64,000 nucleotides of DNA. Source: Streptococcus oralis. GTDB taxonomy: Bacteria > Bacillota > Bacilli > Lactobacillales > Streptococcaceae. A model generated the notes under the pieces. It was not told the origin of the DNA. It searched no databases and saw only the letters and a list, made by a program, of their open reading frames with translations. A program made the position numbers and the translations under genes. Shown in pieces: positions 21,622 through 31,794 of the stretch (the stretch's first letter is position 1; the number at the start of each line of letters is the position of its first letter). The stretch is taken from NCBI RefSeq assembly GCF_016127915.1, contig NZ_CP066059.1, positions 1-64,000 on the forward strand, read 5' to 3'.

Positions 21622-23289
21622 ATGTTACTTGAAATTTCGATAAAAAACTTTGCCATTATTGAGGCGATTTCGCTCAATTTTGAAAAGGGTATGACTGTTT
21701 TAACCGGGGAAACGGGTGCTGGAAAGTCTATCATTATCGACGCTATGAATCTCATGTTGGGGACTCGTGCAACGACAGACGTTATTCGTCACGGTGCGCC
21801 AAAGGCAGAGATTGAGGGACTTTTTTCGGTTGAAAATAGTCGCCTTTTACAGGAACTTTTTGAAGAGCAAGGTTTGGAAATGGGTGATGAGATTATCATC
21901 CGCCGGGAAATTTTGCAAAATGGTCGTAGTGTTAGTCGCGTGAATGGTCAGATGGTCAATCTTTCTGTCTTGCGTGCTATTGGGCAACATCTTGTGGATA
22001 TCCATGGTCAGCATGACCAAGAGGAGTTAATGCGTCCTCAACTGCACATCCAGATGTTGGATGAGTTTGGTGATGCTGCTTTCTTGGACTTGAAGGAGAC
22101 CTATCAGACGAGCTTTGATGCCTATCGCAAAATGCGCAAGCAGGTTTTGGAAGTCAAGAAAAGCCAACAAGAACACAAGGCTCGTATTGAGATGTTGGAA
22201 TTTCAAATGGCAGAGATTGAGGCAGCGAACTTACAGGCTGGTGAAGACTTGGCTCTCAACCAAGAACGAGATAAGCTTCTCAATCATAAAAATATTGCGG
22301 ATACGCTAACCAACGCTTATAGCATGTTGGACAATGAGGAATTCTCCAGCCTTGCTAATGTGCGTTCGGCCATGAATGACATGGAAAGTGTCGAAGAATA
22401 CGATCCTGAATACCGTGAAATTTCAAGTTCTCTGTCAGAAACCTACTATGTTTTAGAAGATATTACAAAGCGTCTAGAAGATATTATTGAGGACTTGGAT
22501 TTTGATGGCAATCGCCTCATGCAGGTTGAAAATCGCCTAGACCTTCTGAATACTATTACCCGCAAGTATGGTGGAACTGTGGACGACGTTTTGCTTTATT
22601 TTGCTAAGATTACGGATGAGTACAATCTCTTGACAGGTAATAACCTTTCTTCCGAAGACATGGAAGCAGAGCTCAAGAAATTGGAAGTTAATCTTGTTGA
22701 TTTGGCGGGGCAGCTTGCATCCGCTCGTCATGATTTGGCCCAGCAGCTCGAAGCTGAGATTAAACAAGAACTGCAAGACCTCTATATGGAGAAAGCACAA
22801 TTCCAGGTTCGCTTTAGTAAGAGTAAATTCAGCCGTGAAGGAAATGAAATGGTTGAGTTTTACATTTCCACCAACCCAGGTGAAGACTTTAAACCCTTGG
22901 TCAAAGTTGCATCTGGTGGGGAATTATCCCGTCTCATGCTAGCCATTAAGTCTGCCTTTTCACGTAAAGAAGGCAAGACTAGCATAGTCTTTGATGAGGT
23001 GGATACGGGAGTTTCAGGTCGTGTGGCCCAAGCCATCGCTCAGAAGATTCATAAGATTGGCCAGCATGGTCAGGTTCTTGCCATTTCTCACCTTCCACAA
23101 GTGATTGCCATCGCGGATTATCAATTCTTTATTGAGAAGATTAGTGATGAGCACTCAACGGTGTCGACGGTTCGCCTCTTGACTTTAGAAGAGCGAGTAG
23201 AGGAAGTAGCTAAGATGTTGGCTGGGGAGAATGTAACCGAAGCGGCCCTTACCCAAGCCAGAGAATTATTGCAAACGAGGGAGAAATAA
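21622..23289 (+). CDS. recN: DNA repair protein RecN
   Basis: RecN is an SMC-like ATPase that gathers broken DNA ends for recombinational repair. The protein is 555 residues. The N-terminal Walker A is GETGAGKSIIID. The central part is coiled coil (about residues 150-350). The C-terminal signature is ASGGELSRLMLAIKS, with Walker B in SIVFDEVDTGVSG and a late AISHLPQVIAIAD. It starts 6 bases after argR, and the next gene starts directly after its stop. Confidence 0.96.
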   Translation: MLLEISIKNFAIIEAISLNFEKGMTVLTGETGAGKSIIIDAMNLMLGTRATTDVIRHGAPKAEIEGLFSVENSRLLQELFEEQGLEMGDEIIIRREILQNGRSVSRVNGQMVNLSVLRAIGQHLVDIHGQHDQEELMRPQLHIQMLDEFGDAAFLDLKETYQTSFDAYRKMRKQVLEVKKSQQEHKARIEMLEFQMAEIEAANLQAGEDLALNQERDKLLNHKNIADTLTNAYSMLDNEEFSSLANVRSAMNDMESVEEYDPEYREISSSLSETYYVLEDITKRLEDIIEDLDFDGNRLMQVENRLDLLNTITRKYGGTVDDVLLYFAKITDEYNLLTGNNLSSEDMEAELKKLEVNLVDLAGQLASARHDLAQQLEAEIKQELQDLYMEKAQFQVRFSKSKFSREGNEMVEFYISTNPGEDFKPLVKVASGGELSRLMLAIKSAFSRKEGKTSIVFDEVDTGVSGRVAQAIAQKIHKIGQHGQVLAISHLPQVIAIADYQFFIEKISDEHSTVSTVRLLTLEERVEEVAKMLAGENVTEAALTQARELLQTREK

Positions 23290-24018
23290 ATGACAGACTA
23301 TTATGTAATTGGAGATGTTCACGGGAAAGCTGGTATGCTAGAAGATCTGCTCAAAACCTGGGATGGTCAAACTCAGTTGCTTTTTCTAGGGGATTTGATT
23401 GACCGTGGTGAAGACAGTCGCCGTGTTCTAGAAATGGTCAAAGACTTGGTCGACAATCATGGAGCGATCTGTTTATCAGGTAATCATGAGTATATGTTTT
23501 TGACTTGGCTCGATGACCCAGAAGAAAGCTATGACCATTATCGTCGCAATGGTGGAGATACAACTATTAACTCTATTTTAGGTCGTCCCTTGGATGCACC
23601 AGTTGATGGTGTAGAAGATGCCAAACGTGTTGCGACAGAAGCAGCAGACTTGGTCGGATTTATTCGTCAAATGCCATTTGTGGTGGAGACAGACAAGTAT
23701 ATCTTTGTTCATGCAGGTATTGACTTGACTTTGGATGATTGGCATGAAACCACAGATTATAAAAAAGTCTGGCTCAGAAAACCATTCCACGAAGCTGAAA
23801 ATCATACCGGGAAAACCATTGTCTTTGGGCATACACCGGTTTATGGTTTGCTCAAGCAAGACCGAGGTACAGCTGAGCTTTGGATAACAGAGGATGGCAA
23901 GATTGGCATGGATGGAGGAGCTGTCTATGGTGGTGTCCTTCATGGAATCGTCTTTACAGACCAAGGAATGACCGAACATCACTTTATCGAAAATGATGGT
24001 TTTATTGCCGAAGATTAG
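23290..24018 (+). CDS. metallophosphoesterase (calcineurin-like, serine/threonine phosphatase type)
   Basis: The 242-residue protein has all blocks of the two-metal phosphoesterase fold: VIGDVHGKAGM, FLGDLIDRGEDS, LSGNHEYMF, FVHAGIDLTL and VFGHTPVYGL. The family includes ApaH-type and PrpA/PrpE-like enzymes. The substrate (protein phosphate or dinucleotide) cannot be told. The ATG follows the recN stop immediately, so it is the last gene of the xseA operon; a separate promoter for lepA follows. Confidence 0.88.
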   Translation: MTDYYVIGDVHGKAGMLEDLLKTWDGQTQLLFLGDLIDRGEDSRRVLEMVKDLVDNHGAICLSGNHEYMFLTWLDDPEESYDHYRRNGGDTTINSILGRPLDAPVDGVEDAKRVATEAADLVGFIRQMPFVVETDKYIFVHAGIDLTLDDWHETTDYKKVWLRKPFHEAENHTGKTIVFGHTPVYGLLKQDRGTAELWITEDGKIGMDGGAVYGGVLHGIVFTDQGMTEHHFIENDGFIAED

Positions 24019-24039
24019 TACTCCTAGCAGGGTATGGTC

Positions 24040-24068
24040 TTGTCAAAATGTTAAAAACAATTTATAAT
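24040..24068 (+). promoter_or_regulatory. lepA promoter
   Basis: TTGTCA at 24040-24045, a 17-base spacer and TATAAT at 24063-24068. Confidence 0.75.
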
Positions 24069-24096
24069 TAATAGATACCCTGAAAGGAAGAGCATC

Positions 24097-25920
24097 ATGA
24101 ACTTAGAAGATTTGAAAAAACGACAGGAGAAGATTCGAAACTTCTCTATTATCGCCCATATTGACCATGGGAAATCAACCCTAGCAGACCGCATTTTGGA
24201 AAAGACAGAGACCGTTTCTAGTCGTGAAATGCAAGCCCAGCTTCTGGATAGTATGGATCTTGAGCGTGAACGTGGGATTACCATTAAACTCAATGCCATC
24301 GAGCTCAATTACACTGCAAAAGATGGAGAAACCTATATTTTCCACTTGATTGACACGCCAGGACACGTGGACTTTACCTATGAAGTGTCACGTTCATTAG
24401 CTGCCTGTGAAGGAGCGATTTTAGTGGTTGATGCTGCGCAAGGGATTGAAGCTCAAACACTTGCCAACGTTTATCTAGCCTTGGACAATGATTTGGAAAT
24501 CTTGCCCGTCATTAACAAAATTGACCTGCCAGCTGCGGATCCAGAGCGCGTTCGTACAGAGATTGAAGATGTCATTGGACTGGATGCCAGCGAAGCAGTC
24601 TTAGCTTCAGCCAAAGCTGGTATTGGTATTGAAGAGATTCTTGAGCAGATTGTTGAAAAAGTGCCAGCTCCAACAGGAGATGTAACGGCGCCACTCAAGG
24701 CCTTGATTTTCGACTCTGTCTACGATGCTTACCGTGGGGTTATCCTCCAAGTTCGTGTCATGGACGGAGTAGTCAAACCTGGTGATAAGATTCAGCTCAT
24801 GAGCAATGGCAAGACCTTTGATGTGACGGAAGTTGGTATTTTCACTCCGAAGGCAGTAGGGCGTGATTTCCTAGCGACAGGTGACGTTGGTTATATCGCA
24901 GCTTCTATTAAGACGGTTCAAGACACGCGTGTCGGAGATACAGTGACCCTAGCAAGCAATCCTGCAGCAGAACCGCTAGATGGATACAAGCAGATGAATC
25001 CTATGGTCTTTGCGGGTCTTTATCCAATCGAATCAAACAAGTACAATGACCTTCGTGAAGCCCTTGAAAAATTGCAGCTCAACGATGCCAGCCTGCAGTT
25101 TGAACCAGAAACATCTCAGGCCCTTGGATTTGGTTTCCGTTGTGGATTCCTTGGACTTCTCCATATGGATGTTATCCAGGAACGTTTGGAGCGTGAGTTC
25201 AACATTGACCTTATCATGACAGCTCCGTCTGTTATCTATAAGGTTAACCAAACTGACGGTGAGTCTATGGATGTGTCTAACCCCTCTGAATTTCCAGATC
25301 CGACTAAGATCGCGACCATTGAAGAACCTTATGTCAAGGCGCAAATCATGGTACCGCAGGAGTTTGTCGGAGCGGTGATGGAACTGGCTCAGCGTAAGCG
25401 TGGGGACTTTGTGACCATGGACTATATTGATGATAATCGTGTCAATGTTATCTATCAAATACCACTTGCTGAAATTGTCTTTGACTTCTTTGATAAGCTC
25501 AAATCTTCGACGCGTGGTTATGCAAGCTTTGACTACGAATTGTCAGAGTACCGCCCATCTAAGCTGGTCAAAATGGATATCCTTCTCAATGGAGACAAGG
25601 TGGACGCCCTCAGCTTTATCGTTCACAAGGATTTTGCCTACGAACGTGGGAAACTCATCGTTGATAAGCTCAAGAAAATCATCCCTCGTCAACAATTTGA
25701 GGTGCCAATTCAAGCAGCTATTGGGCACAAAATCGTGGCTCGTACTGATATCAAGGCCCTTCGTAAGAACGTACTTGCCAAGTGTTACGGTGGTGACGTT
25801 TCTCGTAAACGCAAACTCCTTGAAAAACAAAAAGCTGGTAAGAAACGCATGAAGGCTATCGGATCAGTAGAAGTCCCACAAGAAGCCTTCCTTAGCGTCT
25901 TAAGCATGGATGAAGAATAG
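24097..25920 (+). CDS. lepA: elongation factor 4 (LepA), ribosomal GTPase
   Basis: LepA/EF4 is a translational GTPase that acts on stalled or maturing ribosomes. The protein is 607 residues. The G1 motif is [15 protein letters not shown]3 is [11 protein letters not shown] and G4 is NKIDLPAAD. The LepA-specific C-terminal domain ends with [26 protein letters not shown] precedes the ATG. It has its own promoter and a terminator. Confidence 0.97.
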   Translation: MNLEDLKKRQEKIRNFSIIAHIDHGKSTLADRILEKTETVSSREMQAQLLDSMDLERERGITIKLNAIELNYTAKDGETYIFHLIDTPGHVDFTYEVSRSLAACEGAILVVDAAQGIEAQTLANVYLALDNDLEILPVINKIDLPAADPERVRTEIEDVIGLDASEAVLASAKAGIGIEEILEQIVEKVPAPTGDVTAPLKALIFDSVYDAYRGVILQVRVMDGVVKPGDKIQLMSNGKTFDVTEVGIFTPKAVGRDFLATGDVGYIAASIKTVQDTRVGDTVTLASNPAAEPLDGYKQMNPMVFAGLYPIESNKYNDLREALEKLQLNDASLQFEPETSQALGFGFRCGFLGLLHMDVIQERLEREFNIDLIMTAPSVIYKVNQTDGESMDVSNPSEFPDPTKIATIEEPYVKAQIMVPQEFVGAVMELAQRKRGDFVTMDYIDDNRVNVIYQIPLAEIVFDFFDKLKSSTRGYASFDYELSEYRPSKLVKMDILLNGDKVDALSFIVHKDFAYERGKLIVDKLKKIIPRQQFEVPIQAAIGHKIVARTDIKALRKNVLAKCYGGDVSRKRKLLEKQKAGKKRMKAIGSVEVPQEAFLSVLSMDEE

Positions 25921-25924
25921 AAAT

Positions 25925-25955
25925 AAAACTCTTGAAGATTTTTCAAGAGTTTTTG
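25925..25955 (+). terminator. terminator of lepA
   Basis: The stem AAAACTCTTGAA / TTCAAGAGTTTT is followed by T. Confidence 0.85.
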
Positions 25956-26009
25956 CTTTAAATGAGAGCGAGTAAAATCATCAACTGACAAAATAGATCA
26001 GGTTAGAAT

Positions 26010-26038
26010 TTGACAGAAGTCCTTATTTTTCTTATAAT
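26010..26038 (+). promoter_or_regulatory. promoter of the lipoprotein gene
   Basis: A consensus TTGACA at 26010-26015, a 17-base spacer and TATAAT at 26033-26038. Confidence 0.85.
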
Positions 26039-26058
26039 GCAGATGGAAAGGTGGTAGG

Positions 26059-26682
26059 ATGAAAAAATTATTAATTTTAGGTACTGTAGTTACTGCTAGT
26101 GTTTTTCTAGCTTCATGCTCCAATAATTCGCAAACAGCAACCGAAGAAAGTTCGACTGCGGTTGTTAGGTCTTCTAGCAGTCAGGAAACGAGTAGCTCTA
26201 GCTCTGCTGTTTCTGAAGCGAAAAAGGAAGAGACGCAAATCATCGGTTCGAATGAATATGGTTTTGTCAAGGTACCCAAATCATGGGTTCAATTCCATGA
26301 AGTAGAAGGTGGAAATGATATACAGTATAGTGATGGAACAGATATCAACATTGTTACGCTGAATACCTTCAAGGCTGAGCAGTTCAATATCAGCGAAGAA
26401 GAATATGCTAAACTGGATGTTGTGACTGTCTCATCTAGTATTTTAACTTCCAAAGAACAAAGCTCTGATTTCAGTAAGGTTTGGGGCTCCAAATCGACCA
26501 TTGGAGGCTATGAAGCCTATGTTGTCAATGCAATTGCTAAATCAGGGAAATACCTCGTTACCTGGGTTTTCCGATCAAATGATGGTAAAATCCGCTATGT
26601 TTCACTTGAAGGGGATGGGGAAACTTTAAAAACAATCTTACCGATGGTTGAAAGTAGCTGGTCAACTACTAAAGCTGAATAA
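26059..26682 (+). CDS. predicted surface lipoprotein, 207 aa
   Basis: The N-terminus MKKLLILGTVVTASVFLASC is a lipoprotein signal with the lipobox LASC, so Cys20 should be lipidated. A Ser/Thr/Glu-rich linker follows (about residues 21-60). A soluble domain (about 62-205) contains GFVKVPKSWVQFHEVEGG, SSSILTSKEQSS and GKYLVTWVFRSNDGKIRYVS. The domain looks like the many small streptococcal lipoproteins of unknown role; no transport or enzyme motif is seen. A near-perfect promoter and a terminator make it a single-gene unit. Confidence 0.82.
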   Translation: MKKLLILGTVVTASVFLASCSNNSQTATEESSTAVVRSSSSQETSSSSSAVSEAKKEETQIIGSNEYGFVKVPKSWVQFHEVEGGNDIQYSDGTDINIVTLNTFKAEQFNISEEEYAKLDVVTVSSSILTSKEQSSDFSKVWGSKSTIGGYEAYVVNAIAKSGKYLVTWVFRSNDGKIRYVSLEGDGETLKTILPMVESSWSTTKAE

Positions 26683-26687
26683 AAGAA

Positions 26688-26724
26688 AAAAAGAAGATCC
26701 TTAGTCTTCTTTTTATTTTTTTTT
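26688..26724 (+). terminator. terminator of the lipoprotein gene
   Basis: The stem AAAAAGAAGA / TCTTCTTTTT with a short loop is followed by a long T tract that runs into the cin-box of dprA. Confidence 0.7.
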
Positions 26725-26731
26725 ACGAATA
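26724..26731 (+). promoter_or_regulatory. cin-box / com-box (ComX sigma factor -10 element) of dprA
   Basis: TACGAATA is the pneumococcal late-competence consensus. It follows a T-rich stretch, as is usual, and lies 33 bases before the dprA start codon. Confidence 0.88.
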
Positions 26732-26764
26732 GATAGATGAGTAGAAAAAGAAATGGAGTTGTAT

Positions 26765-27613
26765 ATGAAGATCACAAACTATGAGATTTACAAATTGAGA
26801 AAAGCTGGGCTGACCAATCAACAAATTTTAACTGTTCTTGAATACGATGAGACTGTAGATCAGGAGCTCTTGTTAGGTGACATTGCGGAACTATCGGGAT
26901 GCCGTAATCCTGCTGTCTTTATGGAACGCTATTTCCAGATAGATGATGCACAGTTGGAGAAGGAGTTTCAGAAATTTCCATCCTTTTCTATTCTTGATGA
27001 CTGTTATCCTTGGGATCTGAGTGAGATTTATGATGCTCCAGCGCTCTTGTTTTATAAAGGAAATCTGGACTTGTTGAAGTTTCCAAAGGTTGCTGTTGTA
27101 GGGAGCCGTTCATGTTCTAGTCAGGGAGCAAAGTCGGTTCAGAGAGTCATTCAAGGTTTGGAAAACGAGTTAATCGTGGTCAGTGGTTTAGCCAAAGGGA
27201 TTGATACGGCTGCCCATATGGCTGCACTCCAGAATGGAGGAAGAACAATTGCTGTCATTGGAACAGGATTGGATGTTTTTTATCCCCGCACCAATAAACG
27301 TTTGCAGGAACACATTGGCAATCACCATTTGGTACTTAGCGAGTACGGACCTGGTGAAGAACCCTTGAAATTTCACTTTCCAGCCCGTAATCGCATCATT
27401 GCTGGACTGTGCCGTGGTGTGATTGTAGCAGAGGCAAGGATGCGTTCTGGTAGTCTCATCACCTGTGAGCGAGCTATGGAGGAAGGGCGTGATGTTTTTG
27501 CCATTCCAGGAAACATTTTAGATGGCCATTCAGATGGCTGTCACCACCTGATCCAAGAGGGAGCAAAACTGATTTCCAGCGGGCAAGATGTGCTAGCTGA
27601 GTTTGAATTTTAA
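26765..27613 (+). CDS. dprA: DNA processing protein DprA (natural transformation)
   Basis: DprA protects incoming single-stranded DNA and loads RecA during transformation; in pneumococci it also shuts off competence through ComE. The protein is 282 residues. An N-terminal helical (SAM-like) domain is followed by the Rossmann core: KVAVVGSRSCSSQGAKSV, VSGLAKGIDTAAHMAAL, TIAVIGTGLDVFYP, FPARNRIIAGL and GSLITCERAMEEGRDVFAIPG. The ATG at 26765 follows GGAG and gives MKITNYEIYKL, the usual start; an earlier ATG at 26753 has no ribosome site. The cin-box upstream marks it as a late competence gene. Confidence 0.96.
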   Translation: MKITNYEIYKLRKAGLTNQQILTVLEYDETVDQELLLGDIAELSGCRNPAVFMERYFQIDDAQLEKEFQKFPSFSILDDCYPWDLSEIYDAPALLFYKGNLDLLKFPKVAVVGSRSCSSQGAKSVQRVIQGLENELIVVSGLAKGIDTAAHMAALQNGGRTIAVIGTGLDVFYPRTNKRLQEHIGNHHLVLSEYGPGEEPLKFHFPARNRIIAGLCRGVIVAEARMRSGSLITCERAMEEGRDVFAIPGNILDGHSDGCHHLIQEGAKLISSGQDVLAEFEF

Positions 27614-27666
27614 GGAGAAATTTGTTTACTAATATAAACTTTTCTTCTATATATAGGACTTAGGTC

Positions 27667-27695
27667 TTGACAGCTATAGAAAAATGGTTTACACT
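27667..27695 (+). promoter_or_regulatory. topA promoter
   Basis: TTGACA at 27667-27672, a 17-base spacer and TACACT at 27690-27695. Confidence 0.78.
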
Positions 27696-27730
27696 TTATA
27701 AAGTTTATTACTTTGAAAAGGTGTGATAGT

Positions 27731-29818
27731 GTGGCTACGGCAACAAAGAAGAAAAAATCAACAGTTAAAAAAAATCTAGTCATCGTGGAGTCGCCTGCTA
27801 AAGCGAAAACGATTGAGAAATACCTAGGCAGAAACTACAAGGTTCTAGCCAGTGTCGGGCATATCCGTGATTTGAAAAAATCCAGTATGTCTGTCGACAT
27901 TGAAAATAACTATGAACCGCAGTATATCAATATACGAGGCAAAGGCCCTCTCATCAATGACTTGAAAAAAGAAGCCAAAAAGGCCAATAAAGTCTTTCTG
28001 GCGAGTGACCCGGACCGTGAAGGAGAAGCGATTTCCTGGCATTTGGCTCATATCCTTGATTTGGATGAGAATGATGCCAACCGTGTAGTCTTTAATGAAA
28101 TTACTAAGGACGCTGTAAAAAATGCCTTTAAAGAACCTCGCAAGATTGATATGGACTTGGTCGACGCCCAACAAGCTCGTCGTGTCTTAGACCGCTTGGT
28201 AGGGTATTCGATTTCGCCTATTTTGTGGAAAAAGGTCAAGAAGGGCTTATCAGCAGGGCGTGTGCAGTCGGTTTCCCTTAAACTCATCATTGATCGTGAA
28301 AATGAAATCAATGCCTTCCAACCGGAAGAATACTGGACAATTGATGGTGTCTTTAAAAAGGGAACCAAGCAATTTCAAGCTTCTTTCTATGGTATGAATG
28401 GCAAAAAGATGAAATTGACTACCAACGAAGAAGTTAAAGAAGTCTTGTCCCATTTGACTAGCAAAGACTTCACAGTAGACCAGGTAGATAAGAAAGAACG
28501 CAAACGCAATGCGCCCCTACCGTATACAACTTCAACCATGCAGATGGATGCTGCTAACAAAATCAATTTCCGTACTCGAAAGACCATGATGGTGGCTCAA
28601 CAGCTCTATGAAGGGATCAATATCGGATCAGGTGTCCAAGGTTTGATTACCTATATGCGTACAGACTCGACTCGTATCAGTCCAGTAGCTCAGAATGAAG
28701 CGGCAAGCTACATTAACGACCGTTTTGGTAGCAAGTATTCCAAGCATGGTAGCAAGGTCAAGAATGCCTCAGGTGCTCAAGATGCCCACGAAGCCATTCG
28801 CCCATCTAGTGTCTTTAACACACCTGAAAGCATCGCTAAGTACTTGGACAAAGACCAGCTCAAGCTCTATACCCTTATCTGGAACCGTTTTGTGGCTAGC
28901 CAGATGACAGGCGCTATCTTTGATACCATGGCTGTTAAGCTATCTCAAAATGGGGTTCAGTTTGCGGCAAATGGAAGCCAAGTTAAGTTTGATGGTTATC
29001 TTGCTATCTACAACGACTCTGACAAGAACAAAATGTTGCCAGATATGGTTGTTGGAGATGTGGTCAAGCAGGTCAATAGCAAGCCAGAACAACATTTCAC
29101 TCAACCACCTGCTCGCTATTCAGAAGCGACTCTTATCAAGACCTTGGAAGAAAATGGAGTTGGACGCCCGTCAACCTATGCTCCGACCATTGAAACCATC
29201 CAAAAACGTTACTACGTTCGTCTGGCTGCTAAACGTTTTGAACCGACAGAACTGGGAGAAATTGTCAATAAACTCATTGTTGAATATTTCCCAGATATCG
29301 TAAACGTGACCTTCACAGCTGAAATGGAAGGGAAACTGGATGATGTTGAAGTTGGGAAAGAGCAGTGGCAACGGGTCATTGATGCCTTTTACAAACCATT
29401 CTCTAAAGAAGTAGCCAAGGCTGAATCTGAAATGGAAAAAATCCAGATCAAGGATGAGCCAGCTGGATTTGACTGTGAGGTTTGTGGCAGTCCGATGGTG
29501 ATTAAGCTCGGTCGTTTTGGTAAATTCTATGCATGTAGCAATTTCCCAGACTGCCGTCACACACAAGCGATTGTCAAAGAGATTGGAGTCGAGTGTCCAA
29601 GCTGTCATCAAGGACAAATCATTGAACGCAAAACCAAGCGCAATCGTATCTTCTATGGTTGCAATCGTTACCCAGAATGTGAATTTACTTCCTGGGATAA
29701 ACCAATTGGACGTGATTGCCCAAAATGCGGACACTTCCTTGTGGAGAAAAAGGTCCGTGGTGGTGGCAAGCAGGTTGTATGTAGTAATGGCGACTACGAA
29801 GAAGAGAAAATTAAATAA
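27731..29818 (+). CDS. topA: DNA topoisomerase I
   Basis: TopA is a type IA topoisomerase that relaxes negative supercoils. From GTG 27731 (with AAAAGG about 9 bases upstream) it has 695 residues, the known streptococcal length. A TTG at 27713 would add six residues and is less likely. The TOPRIM domain has [15 protein letters not shown] and [14 protein letters not shown]. The catalytic tyrosine is in [11 protein letters not shown]. Two C-terminal four-cysteine zinc fingers follow (CEVCGS...CSNFPDC and CPSCHQ...CNRYPEC) and a third, partly degenerate one (CPKCG...VVCSNG). It lies next to dprA, as is common in Firmicutes. Confidence 0.97.
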   Translation: MATATKKKKSTVKKNLVIVESPAKAKTIEKYLGRNYKVLASVGHIRDLKKSSMSVDIENNYEPQYINIRGKGPLINDLKKEAKKANKVFLASDPDREGEAISWHLAHILDLDENDANRVVFNEITKDAVKNAFKEPRKIDMDLVDAQQARRVLDRLVGYSISPILWKKVKKGLSAGRVQSVSLKLIIDRENEINAFQPEEYWTIDGVFKKGTKQFQASFYGMNGKKMKLTTNEEVKEVLSHLTSKDFTVDQVDKKERKRNAPLPYTTSTMQMDAANKINFRTRKTMMVAQQLYEGINIGSGVQGLITYMRTDSTRISPVAQNEAASYINDRFGSKYSKHGSKVKNASGAQDAHEAIRPSSVFNTPESIAKYLDKDQLKLYTLIWNRFVASQMTGAIFDTMAVKLSQNGVQFAANGSQVKFDGYLAIYNDSDKNKMLPDMVVGDVVKQVNSKPEQHFTQPPARYSEATLIKTLEENGVGRPSTYAPTIETIQKRYYVRLAAKRFEPTELGEIVNKLIVEYFPDIVNVTFTAEMEGKLDDVEVGKEQWQRVIDAFYKPFSKEVAKAESEMEKIQIKDEPAGFDCEVCGSPMVIKLGRFGKFYACSNFPDCRHTQAIVKEIGVECPSCHQGQIIERKTKRNRIFYGCNRYPECEFTSWDKPIGRDCPKCGHFLVEKKVRGGGKQVVCSNGDYEEEKIK

Positions 29819-29822
29819 CACG

Positions 29823-29856
29823 AAGAGTCCTGAAAATAAATTTCAGGCTCTTTTTA
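29823..29856 (+). terminator. terminator of topA
   Basis: The stem AAGAG-x2-CTGAAA / TTTCAG-x-CTCTT is followed by five T. Confidence 0.78.
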
Positions 29857-29924
29857 CTTGAAGCTTGACAAATTTCCTCACTTTGTGGGAAACTAGTAGA
29901 AGATTATTTCAATTAGGAGAAGAC

Positions 29925-30284
29925 ATGCGTATTATTTACCTAAGTATTGGCTTTATTTCACTGGCTTTAGCTGTTATTGGAGTTGTCCTACCACTTTTGC
30001 CAACAACACCCTTTCTTTTGTTAGCTATCGCTTGTTTTTCAAAATCTTCTAAGCGTTTTGAAGACTGGCTTTATCATACAAAGCTTTATCAGACTTATGT
30101 AGCGGACTTTCGGGAAACCAAGTCAATAGCGCGAGAACGAAAGAAAAAAATCATAGTATCTATCTATATCTTGATGGGGATTTCTATTTATTTTGCCCCT
30201 CTTTTGCCAGTCAAAATCGGTCTGGGAGCCTTGACTATCTTTATCACCTACTATCTCTTTAAAGTCATTCCTGACAAAGAATAG
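29925..30284 (+). CDS. DUF454 (YbaN) family inner-membrane protein
   Basis: The protein is 119 residues with two or three membrane segments: an N-terminal helix pair (IIYLSIGFISLALAVIGVV, then LLPTTPFLLLAIACFSKS) and a C-terminal pair (IIVSIYILMGISIYFA, IGLGALTIFITYYLF). LPLLPTTPFLLLA followed by FSKSSKRFEDWL is the DUF454 signature. The role of the family is unknown. The ATG at 29925 follows TTAGGAG; an in-frame start at 29865 lacks one. No terminator separates it clearly from cutC, which has its own -10. Confidence 0.85.
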   Translation: MRIIYLSIGFISLALAVIGVVLPLLPTTPFLLLAIACFSKSSKRFEDWLYHTKLYQTYVADFRETKSIARERKKKIIVSIYILMGISIYFAPLLPVKIGLGALTIFITYYLFKVIPDKE

Positions 30285-30341
30285 ATAAAAATAGTAGTTA
30301 TTTGCCTTGATAAAAATGAAAGCATATTTAAAATAATATGA

Positions 30342-30347
30342 TATAAT
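30342..30347 (+). promoter_or_regulatory. -10 element of cutC
   Basis: TGATATAAT (extended -10), 30 bases before the start codon. Confidence 0.5.
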
Positions 30348-30377
30348 AAATTCAAAGAAAACATCAAGGAGAATCAA

Positions 30378-31010
30378 ATGATTTACGAATTTTGCGCTGA
30401 AAATGTGACCTTGCTTGAAAAAGCGATGCAGGCTGGAGCTCGTCGAATCGAACTTTGTGATAATCTAGCTGTAGGAGGAACAACGCCAAGTTATGGAGTG
30501 ACCAAGGCAGCGGTTGAATTGGCAGCTAATTATGATAGCACCATCATGACTATGATTCGTCCCCGTGGTGGCGATTTTGTCTATACTGATCTTGAAATAG
30601 CGATCATGCTAGAAGACATTCGTTTGACTGCACAGGCTGGAAGTCAAGGGGTTGTATTTGGGACATTAACTGCTGATAAAAAGTTAGATAAGCCTAATCT
30701 TGAGAAGCTGATTGCCGCATCTAAAGGAATGGAAATTGTCTTTCACATGGCCTTTGATGAATTGAGTGATGAAGACCAGTTGGAGGCCATTGACTGGCTC
30801 AGCCAAGCTGGTGTCACTCGTATCTTAACTCGTGCTGGTGTGTCTGGGGACTCGCTAGAGAAACGTTTTGAACACTATCACAGAATTTTGGGACATGCAA
30901 AAGGTAAAATTGAAATCTTACCAGGTGGGGGGATTGACTTGGATAACCGTCAAACCTTTATCGATCAACTAGGCGTGACACAACTTCACGGTACCAAGGT
31001 TGTCTTTTAA
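30378..31010 (+). CDS. cutC: CutC family protein (copper homeostasis-type TIM barrel)
   Basis: The 210-residue protein has the CutC blocks: N-terminal FCAENVTLLEKAMQAGARRIELC, GGTTPSYGVTKAA, MIRPRGGDFVY, GVVFGTLTADKKLD and a late ILPGGGIDLDN. CutC was named for copper tolerance, but the biochemical role is unsettled. AAGGAG precedes the ATG. Nothing else in the neighbourhood is copper-related. Confidence 0.9.
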   Translation: MIYEFCAENVTLLEKAMQAGARRIELCDNLAVGGTTPSYGVTKAAVELAANYDSTIMTMIRPRGGDFVYTDLEIAIMLEDIRLTAQAGSQGVVFGTLTADKKLDKPNLEKLIAASKGMEIVFHMAFDELSDEDQLEAIDWLSQAGVTRILTRAGVSGDSLEKRFEHYHRILGHAKGKIEILPGGGIDLDNRQTFIDQLGVTQLHGTKVVF

Positions 31011-31022
31011 AAAATAGAAAGG

Positions 31023-31050
31023 AACTGCTAGCTTTTGGTAGCAGTTTTCA
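31023..31050 (+). terminator. terminator of cutC
   Basis: The 8-bp stem AACTGCTA / TAGCAGTT is followed by a short T run. It directly abuts the next start codon, so some readthrough is expected. Confidence 0.65.
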
Positions 31051-31053
31051 CTT

Positions 31054-31710
31054 ATGTTTGAAATTTTTAAATCCTATCAGTTTAATAAAGAAAAAGCTCA
31101 TGCCTATGGTTTTGTAGAAAATGGAGAAGTCTGGACCTATAGTTGCCAGATTTTGCAGGGTGAATTTTTCATGACACTCTCCATCACTCCTGATAATGTG
31201 AGTTTTCTTGTCTTTGACCAGGAAACGGGAGATCTCTATCCTCAAGTTCATATGGAAAGCATGAGTGGGAGTTTTGTTGCAAGTGTCCGTGAGGCTTGTT
31301 TGGAGATTCTTTACCAGATTCGGAAGGCTTGCTTTGATGTACAGGATTTTATCTGTCCTCAGACTAAGCGTATCATAGATCAAGTTCAGGAAAAGTATGG
31401 TAATCAGTTGGAGTATCTTTGGGAAAAGTCGCCTGATACAGCTGTATTACGCCATGAAGGTAATCAAAAATGGTATGCTGTTTTAATGAGAATTCCTTGG
31501 GATAGGCTAGATAAGACAAGAGAAGGGCAAGTGGAAGCAGTCAACCTCAAACATGACCAAGTAGCTGACTTGCTTTCGCAAAAGGGAATTTACCCAGCCT
31601 TTCATATGAACAAACGCTATTGGCTTAGTCTGGCGCTTGATGATAGTTTGCAAGATGAAGAAGTGTTAGAATTTATCGAAAGAAGTTGGAACTTGACCGT
31701 GAAAAAATAA
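31054..31710 (+). CDS. MmcQ/YjbR family protein
   Basis: The protein is 218 residues. The second half (about 110-215) has the YjbR/CyaY-like fold: WEKSPDTAVLRHEGNQKWYA, LMRIPWDRL, VNLKHDQVADLL, GIYPAFHMNKRYWLSLAL and the closing ERSWNL. The first half (about 1-100) is a companion domain with KAHAYGFVENGEVWTYS. The family is called DNA-binding from structure only. There is no clear ribosome site before ATG 31054; translation may depend on readthrough from cutC. Confidence 0.83.
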   Translation: MFEIFKSYQFNKEKAHAYGFVENGEVWTYSCQILQGEFFMTLSITPDNVSFLVFDQETGDLYPQVHMESMSGSFVASVREACLEILYQIRKACFDVQDFICPQTKRIIDQVQEKYGNQLEYLWEKSPDTAVLRHEGNQKWYAVLMRIPWDRLDKTREGQVEAVNLKHDQVADLLSQKGIYPAFHMNKRYWLSLALDDSLQDEEVLEFIERSWNLTVKK

Positions 31711-31767
31711 AGAAATTCGCTTGAGTTTTCAAACACTTTCAATTAGCAAAATATTCTTTACTGAAGA

Positions 31768-31782
31768 AATTTTCAGAAAATA
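31768..31782. promoter_or_regulatory. CodY-box upstream of the leu operon
   Basis: AATTTTCAGAAAATA matches the CodY consensus AATTTTCWGAAAATT at 14 of 15 positions. It ends 12 bases before the -35 of the leu promoter. CodY represses branched-chain amino acid synthesis when isoleucine, leucine or valine are plentiful. Confidence 0.82.
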
Positions 31783-31794
31783 ATGGATTTTTTC

